This document shows, piece by piece, positions 34,560 through 47,745 of a DNA stretch of 64,000 bases (positions are counted from its first letter, which is position 1; each line of letters begins with the position of its first letter). The stretch covers positions 24,181,007 to 24,245,006 of the forward strand of contig CAMGYJ010000011.1 of the NCBI GenBank assembly GCA_946122785.1, given 5' to 3'. Below the pieces are notes generated by a model. That model worked only from the letters and a program-made list of their open reading frames with translations, did not search any database and had not been told where the DNA came from. Position numbers and translations under genes: made by a program. This DNA comes from Linum tenue. Taxonomy: Eukaryota > Streptophyta > Magnoliopsida > Malpighiales > Linaceae.

Positions 34560-34740
34560 TGATTCGGGCCCAAATGTACACATTTTACCCCTCATTTCTT
34601 ATTCATTTAGCTTAGTATTTCATCGTTCCTCGACATATTTCATGCTAGGTTGTTCATGTTTGTGCTTAGAAATCTAAGAGATGTGCATGCTTGTGCTTAG
34701 CAATCTAAGGATTGTGCATGTGGGTTCTTAGAAACCTAAG
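34560..34740 (+). mobile_element. Element A 3' LTR, part 1
   Basis: It matches the first 95 or so bases of the 5' LTR, then jumps from CTAGGTTG to the 35-bp tandem repeats, skipping about 750 bases that include the whole palindrome array. It is then cut at CTAAG by element C. Confidence 0.9.
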
Positions 34741-37700
34741 TGTAGACACCACATTTTGTCCGGGCAATTTACTAATTCGAACTATTAATTAAGAGTAGTT
34801 GAGTATTCGGTTTGTTTTGAATTGACAATAGTCACTCGTAAACATCTCTCTATACGATTAACATTTAGTAAAACTAAGGATGCCGAGACATCAGAGTTTG
34901 TTTTGGACATGGGTTGAGTTGTTAAAATTTGGGCGATTAAACAAATTTAGCGATAGCTAACTCTATTTGCTAAAAATTGATTAGCGGATTTGGGACTTAA
35001 CTTCGAGAACAATTAAAGATAAGGAAATAAGTAATGGTCTTATTAAAATAAATTACCATTTACAAACACATTACTAAATAAAATTACAAAGCTACAAATA
35101 CAACATTGTTACCCAGTAATCTAAATATCTATTACACTTTCATTTACAAATAAGATTCAATGATAAAATAAATCCAAGTCTAAAGTCAAGCCCAAATCAA
35201 CTTAGCCCTGAAAGTCATACCCAAAGTCAATTGTTCTAATTCAATCAAACCGGTTGAACCCAGTCTGAACCGACTCGACCCATACCATCTGAACCAAGCC
35301 GGTTCGATCCAACCCAATCTACAACCTACTTATCACTAGAGGGCGGCTCCTACATACCCTCAAAGCCAATTATATGGTGCCACTTCTGCAGTTTTTTTAC
35401 TATAAAAAGAGCCCTTCAGCTCTTGGAAAAGGGGGAGGGGGGAACCCTTCTTCTAACAGCCGCTTCCTTCTGCTCTGCTCCTTCTCCTTCTTCCTCAAAA
35501 ATTCCAGACAGAAAAGACAGGCCAAAAAAAAAAACAAACTAAAGAACATAAATTCCACCAACTCTCCTTCTTTTCCCCCTGACCTTCTTCCATCCGTCCT
35601 TCCTTCTCCTCCTCCTCTCTTTTTCTTTTCTTTCTTTTTCCATCTCTTACTCGAAACCAGAACACAAACAGTGGACCAAAAGGGACTTAGAGATCCCTCG
35701 CCACAAGCATCCTACCCCTGCCGCCAATATCAGCAAAAAAAAAAAAAAAAACGAAGGAGACAGTAAAGGAGGGTCAGAAACATCATCAAACAACAAGTGT
35801 AACGGTTGGTACCAAACTAGATTCCAACGATCATCTTTATCATTCATCATCTTACTAAGTTCTTTTCAAACCAAAACTCAATCAACCTCAATCAAATTAC
35901 AACTTTGACCTGTAAACTCCAAAATAAATCAAGCTCTAATGGACTTCAAGCAAAATTACAAGATGGCTAATCCCATCATAATAGGAAAATAAATCAACGA
36001 AAAAGATTTAGTTGCTCTCTTTATAAGTTCATCATATTTATTTTCACATCTATTTTAGCCTTTGTCATTTACTTCAGTATTTCAATTTAAATGTCTTTTG
36101 GTTCTTATCATTTAAGCATATCATGAGTAAAACTATATTTGTTTACTTTCTTTGTCTCATGTTACTTGCTTTGCTTCATTTAGTATACTAAAAAACACAT
36201 ACACCACGCTATCGTCCAAACCATAAGCAATCAAAATCAGTTTTGATATTCACTTTTATCTAACTAAACCCACAAGTTTCCATATCTCTAACATACGCCA
36301 TAAAACCACACATGTATCCAGCACCAAAACCCGCATATTTTCACAATCTAGACTTTAAATTCAAAGGATAGTCTCAAAACCATTTCAGACTCAGTTTGTT
36401 AGTTTACAACCCCTCCAAAATTTTAGGTTCAAAAATTGAAACATACCCCAATCTAATCATATTTAACTCATTTTTAATCAATCACCGTGAGTACCCCAAA
36501 TCAAATCCACCATAATACCACACCAAAATCCAGTTTCAATAGGAAAACTCTAAACAAACATAAAAAACCATATAACTCAACCATAAAATCTATTTTCGAA
36601 ATTAAAATTTCCCTAATCACCAAAAGGAGTTTGAGGGAAGGATATTTTACCAAGATCCACCTCATGTGGAACCTATACTAAGATCCACCTTGTCCTTGCC
36701 ACCTTCACCACCGGCCTAATTTGGGACTGCCGACGGCAGTCTTTTAAACACCGCTCTCCTCCTCGGCCAAAGCCAAAAAAAAAAAAAAAAACAATCAAAA
36801 AGCTTATCAGAAATACCCAAAATCAAAGCAATCAAAACCCAGACAGTATAAAAAATCCAGAATCGATACAAAAACTAAATTTAACTCACCTACCCATCGT
36901 GTCAGTCGTCGGCAGTTTCACCGGAGCTCGCCGACTTCTCTTCTTCTTCTCCCTCGGCTCTTTTCCCCGATACTAGCACTGCTGAGCTCATCGCTGTCAA
37001 GAACCAAGTAGGCTTCCCTTTTCTTCTTCCCTCGCGAGAACAAAAACCGCAAAAATAACCAAACACAGTCAGAATCCTGAACCTGAAAAGATCGAGTCTC
37101 CAAACAACCCTAAACAACCAAATCGAACCCCTAAATCCGACATGCAAAACGAACAAGTAGCAAATCTTACCTCCTCCGCCGTCGCCGTTGCCAGTACCAT
37201 CATCGGCGTCGATCTTCCTGTCCCCGTCGTTCGAACCATCATCGGCTCTACCGCCGCCGCCGCTGCCGCCGTTCGCTTCTTCCTTTCCCCTTGTCGTTCC
37301 CAAAAAAAACGAGGTGAGAAGGACAGATCGAGAAATGGAGTAGAAGGCGCGAGGAGAAGCAGATGGCGATAGAGAGATCGAATGAGAGGGGGAGAAGATG
37401 GAAGGAGCAGAGGGTTTGATTCTTCCTCCGTTTTTCAGAGAGGAAGATCGAGAGATCAGGAGAGAGAGAGGCTGAGAGAGGCGGCTGATTTTCTTAACTT
37501 CTTTAGAGACACTTATATAATCCTTTTAGTCAATTGACCAAATTACCCTCGAGATTTCTTAACAACTACGGCCTGCCACCGCCTTATTTCAGAAACAAAA
37601 ATTACCATAAAACTTAATACGTAAAAATAATATCAACTAATTGTCTTGAGATCTTTGGTTTGACCAAGTTATGATTACCTATAAATATTTAAAATATTGA

Positions 37701-38448
37701 AAACTTTGATCGACAGTCTCGTTCGGGCTCCTCTATTACTCATACTCGTTTTTTCCCTAGAAATCCTCTTGATACGAAATCTCGATCAATAGATCGTGAT
37801 AGTCGTTCTCGACAAAAAAAATCTTTCAAATATCATCTAACATTCAATCACTAAATTAAAAAATCATAAATCCTTTTCTTAACGACTCAATTATCATCTT
37901 GCCCACGGTCAATAGAACGTGTCAAGATCACTTCAAAATATACCAATCAACAAATTTTCTCAACAATTTAACGTGCAAGCGTTAACATTTCAAATCACTC
38001 ATTTTAATCGAACTACGTGGACTTTAATCCCGGATACTCGGGTACGTAGGCAACCAATAGGTTCGAGTCCAACTAACAAAAACAATCTTTCTTTACGTTC
38101 GAGATTTACGTTAATAAACGTATGATCGAATTGTAAAGATAAATATCTAAATTATCAAATCATCACATAATTAAATACGTAAATAAGGCAAAAATTATAA
38201 ACACCCAACCTTTAAAAACTTATCGATTTAAGTAGTACCCATTTGGGGCGCTGTGGGGTGTGAATACACTTTCCCACACGTAACCGTACTCCCGAACCCA
38301 GAAAAATCTAAAACTCGCGGACCAGATTTCTGGTTTTAACCTAAATAACAAAACCGGAAATGGGTGTTCGATCCACCCCAAGTAAGGTCGATGGCGACTC
38401 CGATCAGTTCGCAACAGGTACCCCGATCTCGGAGGGGCTGTTGCGACA
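34741..38448 (+). mobile_element. Element C 5' LTR (3708 bp)
   Basis: It starts TGTAGACACC and ends GTTGCGACA. It includes CCAAT (35366-35370), TATAAAAAG (35401-35409), a CT-rich leader, poly-A tracts and GC-rich patches around 36900-37330. Open frames in those patches, such as a Gly/Asp-rich minus-strand frame at 36902-37303, recur in the other LTR and have no recognised family. Confidence 0.95.
35366..35409 (+). promoter_or_regulatory. CCAAT and TATA boxes of element C LTR
   Basis: CCAAT is 30 bases upstream of TATAAAAAG, the spacing of a Pol II promoter; transcription would start near 35435. The identical pair is in the 3' LTR with its TATA at 44695. Confidence 0.65.
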
Positions 38449-38449
38449 G

Positions 38450-38467
38450 TGGCGACTCCGCTGGGGA
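38450..38467 (+). promoter_or_regulatory. Element C primer-binding site
   Basis: TGGCGACTCCGCTGGGGA starts two bases after the LTR. The tRNA would end GAGTCGCCA; tRNA-Arg, used by Ogre/Tat elements, is the likely match but was not verified. Confidence 0.65.
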
Positions 38468-39704
38468 CTATAAAGAGTCGAGCTACGGTAACAAATCGAT
38501 AAATCTTTCTTTCCTTCGCTTATGGGTGTTCAATATATTGTCTGTGCTTTTAATTTATCTTGCATTTAATTATTTGCATTCATTCATAAAAGCTCTATAC
38601 CCGAGCTATCCCTTTAGAAAGTGAAAGGAGTAGCGTGACTTCTACAATAGTAGGGGAATAACGTGAAACTTTCTAACCAAGTTGAACTCAAATCCGAGGT
38701 TGATTTGAGGTATCTGGCTAACTCGAAAGAGTAATAGTTGGATACAACTTGGGAGCCAATTCTTAGGAACTTCTCACCCAGCATATAGTCACCTTATAAA
38801 GCCGTCCAAAACTTATCCAAGAGCCTACCTTAAACCTCATAGTTAAATCATCCACCAACCCTAGGTTTATCTAATCGGTGTCATGTTTCTTATACTTTTG
38901 ATGTATGTTTGCTTATAACGTGATAAATTATGCTTTATCAGTTATTCATAAATTATGTGGGTCAATTATACGCAAAAAAATTTCTAATCTTTGATTATCT
39001 TTCTCCATTTATCCATTGTGTAATTATCAATGGAATTTCACAAGTATTCATGCATCTGCCAGAAAACATCTTGCATATGCATATTCACACCATTTCGCAT
39101 GATTATCATATATTCATCTCATTTATCAACATGGCGGAATTTAACCATAGTAAATCAAGAATTCTCTCAAATTGTTCATCCACGAGGATAAAGTCAACCC
39201 CTTTGTACCAGATCCAAGGTTGTGCTAATTCTAGAAGAAATTCGATGACAGCAAAAGAAGTCAACGATACCTGGAAAACAAATGAAATGAAAAGTTGCTA
39301 TGATCACAAGGAATCTATCAGAAATTTCGAAGAAGCTATTCGTTCAAACATCAATAACCCATGCCCAATCACGGAGTTCAGTAAGCCTATAGAGCTTGAT
39401 TTGAAGATGATGTAGCCCCGCATAATCAAATAAATGCGAGAAACTTCACCATATTGAAGAAATGTACCAGCATTTGCTTCATACTAAGGAATAAAGAGTT
39501 ATTTGTATTTCCATATGTTTGGGACATTGTGTAATTGTTACCAATCTTGATTTAGGACCTTGCATTAATGATTCTTCTTTTTTCAAATGATGATAATCTC
39601 TTCCAAATATTTAAAATAGACTTTTATTCTCTAAAAATGGGAACCTTAAAATGCATTCCATGTTTTTGAGTTAAGCCATGAGATTTTCATATTAAGCCAA
39701 TATA

Positions 39705-39856
39705 AGCACCCCACTGGTGTCAAGTGATTATAAATACTTTGTCGGTGTCAAGAATTTTTGTAACCAACAAATATTCAGAGAGTGCACACCCTACTAGTGT
39801 CGAGATTTTGAGCACCCCACTAGTATTGAGAGTGTAAACACCCCACTGGTGTCCAC
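39705..39856 (+). repeat. CACCCCACTGGTGTC tandem repeat
   Basis: About five degenerate units (for example GCACCCCACTGGTGTC, CACACCCTACTAGTGTC) are spaced 25-45 bases. Each core contains the inverted pair CACC...GGTG. Confidence 0.7.
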
Positions 39857-42800
39857 AAATTATATGAGCTAAATAATCGAAGGGTGTAATGAGGATACGA
39901 CATCAGGCTACTCGTAGAAAGCTTGTCACAACCAGATCCGATCTTCTCCATCAAAGCAAGACTCGACTAGAAAGGAGGTTGATTATCCAAATCATGGTCC
40001 ATAACCACCGATATGCCGACATCATAATAGCCAAATTCTCACAAAGCCCTAACGGCCAGAAGATTGAGGAGGTTGAATGATCCAATTTGACAAACTCACA
40101 TCATCAGTTGAGGTTTTAAGGAGACAAGAAGTCTCGTTGTCCAAATGTCTACATTCCAAAATCTGAATCGTGGGATATTCAAGCGCAAAAAGCGTTCAAA
40201 CGAAGAGTCCACATACAAAAAAGGAATTCTTCAAAAAAAAAAAAGGAATGGCCTATTCACCATAGCCAACAAGAAGAAGCTCCCACAAAGATCGACATAT
40301 TGACAAGTTTCTAACATTTTGATGCTCGTACACAGATTCGGAAGAGTCAAAATAACACCATGTATGGGGCATAACAAAGTCAAGTAAGTCCCGCAAAAAA
40401 AATGCAAGGAAAAGAAAATTATAATAAAAAAATAGAAAAGCTTTTGGGACTTACATATTATATGCCCCTTACATGAGCATTTGAAGTAAAAACCATTCAG
40501 ACTCGCGACGAAAAATTACTGGCTACCTCTGCTAATAGGCCTAAGGGATCATTTTGGGTTTACCTCAGGAGTGTGCAGTGCTCATCCTGTCAGTTGGCAA
40601 GGTCTATACACTCAAGTGAGACTATACATCAAATTAATCAGCCTTCCAAGCTGAAAGGGCATTTGTCTCCCAAGTGCGAAGAAATAACACAAGAAACCCT
40701 TAAAAGGAAGGGCCCCCAAGCCAAAAATGTCGGCATACGCTTAAATTACATCCCTATGATGATCCCCATTATCCAACACTTTCAAAGTCAAAGAAGAACC
40801 CTCCCATGATAATAAGACTCGACAATTATGACTGCCACATAAAAGTCTTCATCCTTCATCAGTCCGAGAGCATATGAAAAGTAGAAGTCTGCATCATACC
40901 AATACCCTCTTTTTCCATCCTTTCAAGGTCAAATAAAGACCTCAACAAATGAGAAGATTTCATAATCGAGTTTAGTTACTTCACTACTCAAGCTTACCCC
41001 TCAAAAGCAAAAGTTCAAGACATGGGGGCAACATGATTCAACATATACCCATAAATATACCTAAGATAAACTACCATTATCAAGGAAAATGAGACTTCCT
41101 CAACAAGGATCTCCCCTATCCATCAACTGTCTCATACGTTGGGGCAAACAAATATCCCTCTAGAGGAACTTTTCACGACAAAAATATGATCCCCATTATC
41201 TATCGACCAGACTCATACCTAGGGGGCAAGCCGAAAAACCCTCAATATAAAACTTCATATGACTAAACCCAAATGTCACAGGGATTTCCTTTACCCACCT
41301 CACTTGATGAAAGCATGATTTCCATAATACGGGGACTCTTACAATAGGAGTCATACCAAGCAAGAGCCACCATTCAGGGAAGTTTGAGAACTTTCACACC
41401 GGGACCAAACAAAGATACCTTGAACACATTTTTCCCATCAAGCACGGTGACCAGCATCTTGATAGTAGCTGAAGTATCGTAAACTCAAATCACCCATAGG
41501 AATGAGTGAGAGTGAAATTGAGCGTGAGAGTGAATGAAAGTGAGGGCTTATAAATATTCTCATGGCATGGCTTATAAAAAAAACAAATTTTAAACAATGT
41601 GGCAATAACCACCTAATAAATTATTTTTCTCAAAATTGCACACACTTCCCTCAATCGAGGCTTTGGTTTCGAAAAATCAGGTTCCCATTATACATTTTCA
41701 AACAAGATTTTTCAAACATTGTTTGCATTCGTCTTAAATCAAGATTGGCAAAAGTTACGCTTTGTTTCAAAGAGTGGAAAGCAAGTAACATCTTCTCGGG
41801 GGCAAATGGTGTGACCCAACAAAGAAAGAAGTTCAAATGCTCATAGTGGGTTTCCCTACTCTCCAAATCATGAGTAAACAAGAAATCTCAGAGATCTTGA
41901 ATCACTCTGTTCAAGCTATCCTGCTATTAAGTCAACTCATCCTTAAAGCAACTTTCCTATAAGGAGCTCATGACTACCAATTTACCATGATTACTCAAGA
42001 GTGAGAAGATATGTGGAACCCTAGCTTGAGAAACAAGCAACCCAACAGTTGGCACCAATGGGACATACCACAAGATGAAAGTGCACAACAGATCATGGGA
42101 TACAACTTTGATGTGGCCTTGAAGATGGATAATTTGAAATTCTCACAAGTCCAATACTCAATCTTCTCACTAATTCGTTGTGAGATTTCCATATACTCTT
42201 CACCAATTGGAGGAACGGGTCGATCGACTATCCTCTCATGGCCTATTATGTGGCTCACACCTTCCAGCGAAGTCAATCAAACATATATTGCAAAACCGAC
42301 ATCAACAAGACAATACCCAGAGATGATAAATTCCTCTTAGCCAAGCACAACGTACTCGCCTAGCAAGAATATCAATCAAACTAAATGAGCGCATTATCCC
42401 AACGCCACCATGGTACAAAAGCCTCCTACAAATCAACCTACCAAACACAACTCATGAACAAGAAGATCATACGACTAACACATCAGCCACTCAAGCACCG
42501 ATGTCTAAGGTGGAGAAAGTAGAGGACCAACCTTTCAGTAGTCCCCCAAAATGACATGCCTTAGGATCAGTGAGGAGACAAAGAGGAGATACTAGATGGA
42601 AAACCCAATACCTTGCGATAATGGCTCACGCCGAAGGGAGAAAGTACCCACCGGCGACACCCATGCTACTCCAGCACCACCAAAACTATAGATCACGTTC
42701 ACTAAAAGGGACAATGACATAGTTCTTTGTGGATGATCGATTTAAGAGAATCCTCGATGTAAAATAGATAAACCATGAGGAGCAATCGTACTCTTTCATA

Positions 42801-43163
42801 CGCATACTCTTCAAGACATCATCATATGACTTATCATACAACATTTTATCCATTAAATGATTAGCTTCAAGGAATTCACAGCCCAAGTAAATATCAATCA
42901 GGCAATACCCTTTCAACAACATTTCAAATCATGACATTACATCATGTCATATCACGTCATACAACATCTTGCATTTTCTCGCCCATACGACGTCTAGACA
43001 ATATTTACAAGTCAAATTGGACACATACCTAAGATACACCTAGACTCAACAATTTGCTTGATTCGGCACCTCATATAAAGCACACAACTCTATGCCACTC
43101 GTTATCGAGTTAAGATTTCGCATATCCTTGTGAATTTTATCGCCACGACACACATGATCAATT

Positions 43164-43920
43164 AGGCTACACCGCCATGGATGAAAATCCCAGACCAAGC
43201 TATACCGCCACAAAACCCCAAATCAGGCTATACCGCCCCGAGAATCTCACCCAAACCAGGCCATACTGCCACGAGAGCACACAAACCTAAATCAGGCTAT
43301 ACCACCACAGGAAGCTCACCCAATCAAGCCATACCGCCAAAATACCAAAATATCAACTCAGGCCCTACCGCCAAATTAAAGTACCAAATACCAACTCAGG
43401 CCCTACCACCAAAATGCCAACTCAAGACCTATCGCCATGATGCCTAAATACCAACACAGACCCTACCGCCCACGATACCTAAGAACTAACTTAGAACCTA
43501 CCGCCACGATACCTAAGAAAGAAGACAGGCCCTACCGCCACACAAAAAGACCAATGCAGGCTATACTGCCATGAAAAGAAACCATTGCAGGCTACACCGC
43601 CATAAAAAAGAAATCATTTCAGGCTATACCGCCAAGATACAAAGAAACCCAAGTCAGGCTATACTGCTATAGAAACAACCAAACCCACATTAGGCTATAA
43701 CGCCATGGGGGCAACATAGACCAAGATCAGGCTATACCGCCATGGGACCACGAATCCCAACTAGGTTGAACCACCATGTTAGCAAAACCCAAATCAGGCT
43801 CTACCGCAATGGGACAAAAAAACTAAACAAGTCCATACTCTAAACCAAGCCATACCACCATGAGATTAAGCAAGTCCTTTTTGCTATACCGCATGGGAAC
43901 AAACAAGTTATATCGTCGCT
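43164..43920 (+). repeat. CAGGCTATACCGCCA minisatellite before the 3' LTR
   Basis: About 22 degenerate copies of a 30-45 base unit with core CAGGC(T/C)(A/C)TACCGCCA, each followed by an A-rich spacer, end about 100 bases before the polypurine tract. Confidence 0.9.
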
Positions 43921-44021
43921 TGAACTGATTGATACTTTGTTTAGCTTCTAACAATATCTAAACCGACAAAAATGGTGTTTTAAGATAACTTTGTATACCT
44001 CTCAAATACCAAGAGATATAC

Positions 44022-44034
44022 AAAGGGGGGCAAC
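44022..44034 (+). promoter_or_regulatory. Element C polypurine tract
   Basis: AAAGGGGGGCAAC immediately precedes the 3' LTR. Confidence 0.8.
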
Positions 44035-47000
44035 TGTAGACACCACATTTTGTCCGGGCAATTTACTAATTCGAACTATTAATTAAGAGTAGTTGAGTAT
44101 TCGGTTTGTTTTGAATTGACAATAGTCACTCGTAAACATCTCTCTATACGATTAACATTTAGTAAAACTAAGGATGCCGAGACATCAGAGTTTGTTTTGG
44201 ACATGGGTTGAGTTGTTAAAATTTGGGCGATTAAACAAATTTAGCGATAGCTAACTCTATTTGCTAAAAATTGATTAGCGGATTTGGGACTTAACTTCGA
44301 GAACAATTAAAGATAAGGAAATAAGTAATGGTCTTATTAAAATAAATTACCATTTACAAACACATTACTAAATAAAATTACAAAGCTACAAATACAACAT
44401 TGTTACCCAGTAATCTAAATATCTATTACACTTTCATTTACAAATAAGATTCAATGATAAAATAAATCCAAGTCTAAAGTCAAGCCCAAATCAACTTAGC
44501 CCTGAAAGTCATACCCAAAGTCAATTGTTCTAATTCAATCAAACCGGTTGAACCCAGTCTGAACCGACTCGACCCATACCATCTGAACCAAGCCGGTTCG
44601 ATCCAACCCAATCTACAACCTACTTATCACTAGAGGGCGGCTCCTACATACCCTCAAAGCCAATTATATGGTGCCACTTCTGCAGTTTTTTTACTATAAA
44701 AAGAGCCCTTCAGCTCTTGGAAAAGGGGGAGGGGGGAACCCTTCTTCTAACAGCCGCTTCCTTCTGCTCTGCTCCTTCTCCTTCTTCCTCAAAAATTCCA
44801 GACAGAAAAGACAGGCCAAAAAAAAAAACAAACTAAAGAACATAAATTCCACCAACTCTCCTTCTTTTCCCCCTGACCTTCTTCCATCCGTCCTTCCTTC
44901 TCCTCCTCCTCTCTTTTTCTTTTCTTTCTTTTTCCATCTCTTACTCGAAACCAGAACACAAACAGTGGACCAAAAGGGACTTAGAGATCCCTCGCCACAA
45001 GCATCCTACCCCTGCCGCCAATATCAGCAAAAAAAAAAAAAAAAAAACGAAGGAGACAGTAAAGGAGGGTCAGAAACATCATCAAACAACAAGTGTAACG
45101 GTTGGTACCAAACTAGATTCCAACGATCATCTTTATCATTCATCATCTTACTAAGTTCTTTTCAAACCAAAACTCAATCAACCTCAATCAAATTACAACT
45201 TTGACCTGTAAACTCCAAAATAAATCAAGCTCTAATGGACTTCAAGCAAAATTACAAGATGGCTAATCCCATCATAATAGGAAAATAAATCAACGAAAAA
45301 GATTTAGTTGCTCTCTTTATAAGTTCATCATATTTATTTTCACATCTATTTTAGCCTTTGTCATTTACTTCAGTATTTCAATTTAAATGTCTTTTGGTTC
45401 TTATCATTTAAGCATATCATGAGTAAAACTATATTTGTTTACTTTCTTTGTCTCATGTTACTTGCTTTGCTTCATTTAGTATACTAAAAAACACATACAC
45501 CACGCTATCGTCCAAACCATAAGCAATCAAAATCAGTTTTGATATTCACTTTTATCTAACTAAACCCACAAGTTTCCATATCTCTAACATACGCCATAAA
45601 ACCACACATGTATCCAGCACCAAAACCCGCATATTTTCACAATCTAGACTTTAAATTCAAAGGATAGTCTCAAAACCATTTCAGACTCAGTTTGTTAGTT
45701 TACAACCCCTCCAAAATTTTAGGTTCAAAAATTGAAACATACCCCAATCTAATCATATTTAACTCATTTTTAATCAATCACCGTGAGTACCCCAAATCAA
45801 ATCCACCATAATACCACACCAAAATCCAGTTTCAATAGGAAAACTCTAAACAAACATAAAAAACCATATAACTCAACCATAAAATCTATTTTCGAAATTA
45901 AAATTTCCCTAATCACCAAAAGGAGTTTGAGGGAAGGATATTTTACCAAGATCCACCTCATGTGGAACCTATACTAAGATCCACCTTGTCCTTGCCACCT
46001 TCACCACCGGCCTAATTTGGGACTGCCGACGGCAGTCTTTTAAACACCGCTCTCCTCCTCGGCCAAAGCCAAAAAAAAAAAAAAAAAACAATCAAAAAGC
46101 TTATCAGAAATACCCAAAATCAAAGCAATCAAAACCCAGACAGTATAAAAAATCCAGAATCGATACAAAAACTAAATTTAACTCACCTACCCATCGTGTC
46201 AGTCGTCGGCAGTTTCACCGGAGCTCGCCGACTTCTCTTCTTCTTCTCCCTCGGCTCTTTTCCCCGATACTAGCACTGCTGAGCTCATCGCTGTCAAGAA
46301 CCAAGTAGGCTTCCCTTTTCTTCTTCCCTCGCGAGAACAAAAACCGCAAAAATAACCAAACACAGTCAGAATCCTGAACCTGAAAAGATCGAGTCTCCAA
46401 ACAACCCTAAACAACCAAATCGAACCCCTAAATCCGACATGCAAAACGAACAAGTAGCAAATCTTACCTCCTCCGCCGTCGCCGTTGCCAGTACCATCAT
46501 CGGCGTCGATCTTCCTGTCCCCGTCGTTCGAACCATCATCGGCTCTACCGCCGCCGCCGCTGCCGCCGTTCGCTTCTTCCTTTCCCCTTGTCGTTCCCAA
46601 AAAAAACGAGGTGAGAAGGACAGATCGAGAAATGGAGTAGAAGGCGCGAGGAGAAGCAGATGGCGATAGAGAGATCGAATGAGAGGGGGAGAAGATGGAA
46701 GGAGCAGAGGGTTTGATTCTTCCTCCGTTTTTCAGAGAGGAAGATCGAGAGATCAGGAGAGAGAGAGGCTGAGAGAGGCGGCTGATTTTCTTAACTTCTT
46801 TAGAGACACTTATATAATCCTTTTAGTCAATTGACCAAATTACCCTCGAGATTTCTTAACAACTACGGCCTGCCACCGCCTTATTTCAGAAACAAAAATT
46901 ACCATAAAACTTAATACGTAAAAATAATATCAACTAATTGTCTTGAGATCTTTGGTTTGACCAAGTTATGATTACCTATAAATATTTAAAATATTGAAAA

Positions 47001-47745
47001 CTTTGATCGACAGTCTCGTTCGGGCTCCTCTATTACTCATACTCGTTTTTTCCCTAGAAATCCTCTTGATACGAAATCTCGATCAATAGATCGTGATAGT
47101 CGTTCTCGACAAAAAAAATCTTTCAAATATCATCTAACATTCAATCACTAAATTAAAAAATCATAAATCCTTTTCTTAACGACTCAATTATCATCTTGCC
47201 CACGGTCAATAGAACGTGTCAAGATCACTTCAAAATATACCAATCAACAAATTTTCTCAACAATTTAACGTGCAAGCGTTAACATTTCAAATCACTCATT
47301 TTAATCGAACTACGTGGACTTTAATCCCGGATACTCGGGTACGTAGGCAACCAATAGGTTCGAGTCCAACTAACAAAAACAATCTTTCTTTACGTTCGAG
47401 ATTTACGTTAATAAACGTATGATCGAATTGTAAAGATAAATATCTAAATTATCAAATCATCACATAATTAAATACGTAAATAAGGCAAAAATTATAAACA
47501 CCCAACCTTTAAAAACTTATCGATTTAAGTAGTACCCATTTGGGGCGCTGTGGGGTGTGAATACACTTTCCCACACGTAACCGTACTCCCGAACCCAGAA
47601 AAATCTAAAACTCGCGGACCAGATTTCTGGTTTTAACCTAAATAACAAAACCGGAAATGGGTGTTCGATCCACCCCAAGTAAGGTCGATGGCGACTCCGA
47701 TCAGTTCGCAACAGGTACCCCGATCTCGGAGGGGCTGTTGCGACA
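44035..47745 (+). mobile_element. Element C 3' LTR (3711 bp)
   Basis: The second copy of the LTR, ending GTTGCGACA and followed by the CTAAG duplication. Confidence 0.95.

Larger units (their letters stand above)
38468..44021 (+). other. Element C interior without gag-pol
   Basis: The 5.5-kb interior shows no protease, reverse transcriptase, RNase H or integrase motif in any frame. The longest plus frame (38930-39415, 161 codons) has a hydrophobic N-terminal half and a basic C-terminal half, with no recognised family. Two tandem-repeat arrays lie at 39705-39856 and 43164-43920. The rest is AT-rich and unassigned. Confidence 0.7.
34741..47745 (+). mobile_element. Element C: young large non-autonomous LTR element nested in A's 3' LTR
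   Basis: It is 13.0 kb with LTRs of 3708 and 3711 bases and a 5.6-kb interior without gag or pol. CTAAG is duplicated at 34736-34740 and 47746-47750. The two LTRs appear identical except two poly-A tracts whose length differences (2 and 1) equal the total 3-base difference. Such a layout is called a LARD. LTR start TGTAGACACC and the primer site suggest the Ogre/Tat lineage; that is inference. Confidence 0.95.

Noticed and set aside
35374..35766. Plus-strand frame in C LTR (130 codons, 178 in the other LTR)
   Set aside because: Length depends on a poly-A tract; it is Lys/Ser/Pro low-complexity leader sequence after the TATA box.
36902..37303. 133-codon minus-strand frame in the LTR of C, repeated at 46199-46600
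   Set aside because: It is Gly/Asp/Glu-rich, lies inside an LTR and repeats only because the LTR does; no family recognised.
43164..43920. CRISPR array
   Set aside because: Units are degenerate, spacing varies, the genome is a plant nucleus and no cas genes exist; it is a minisatellite.
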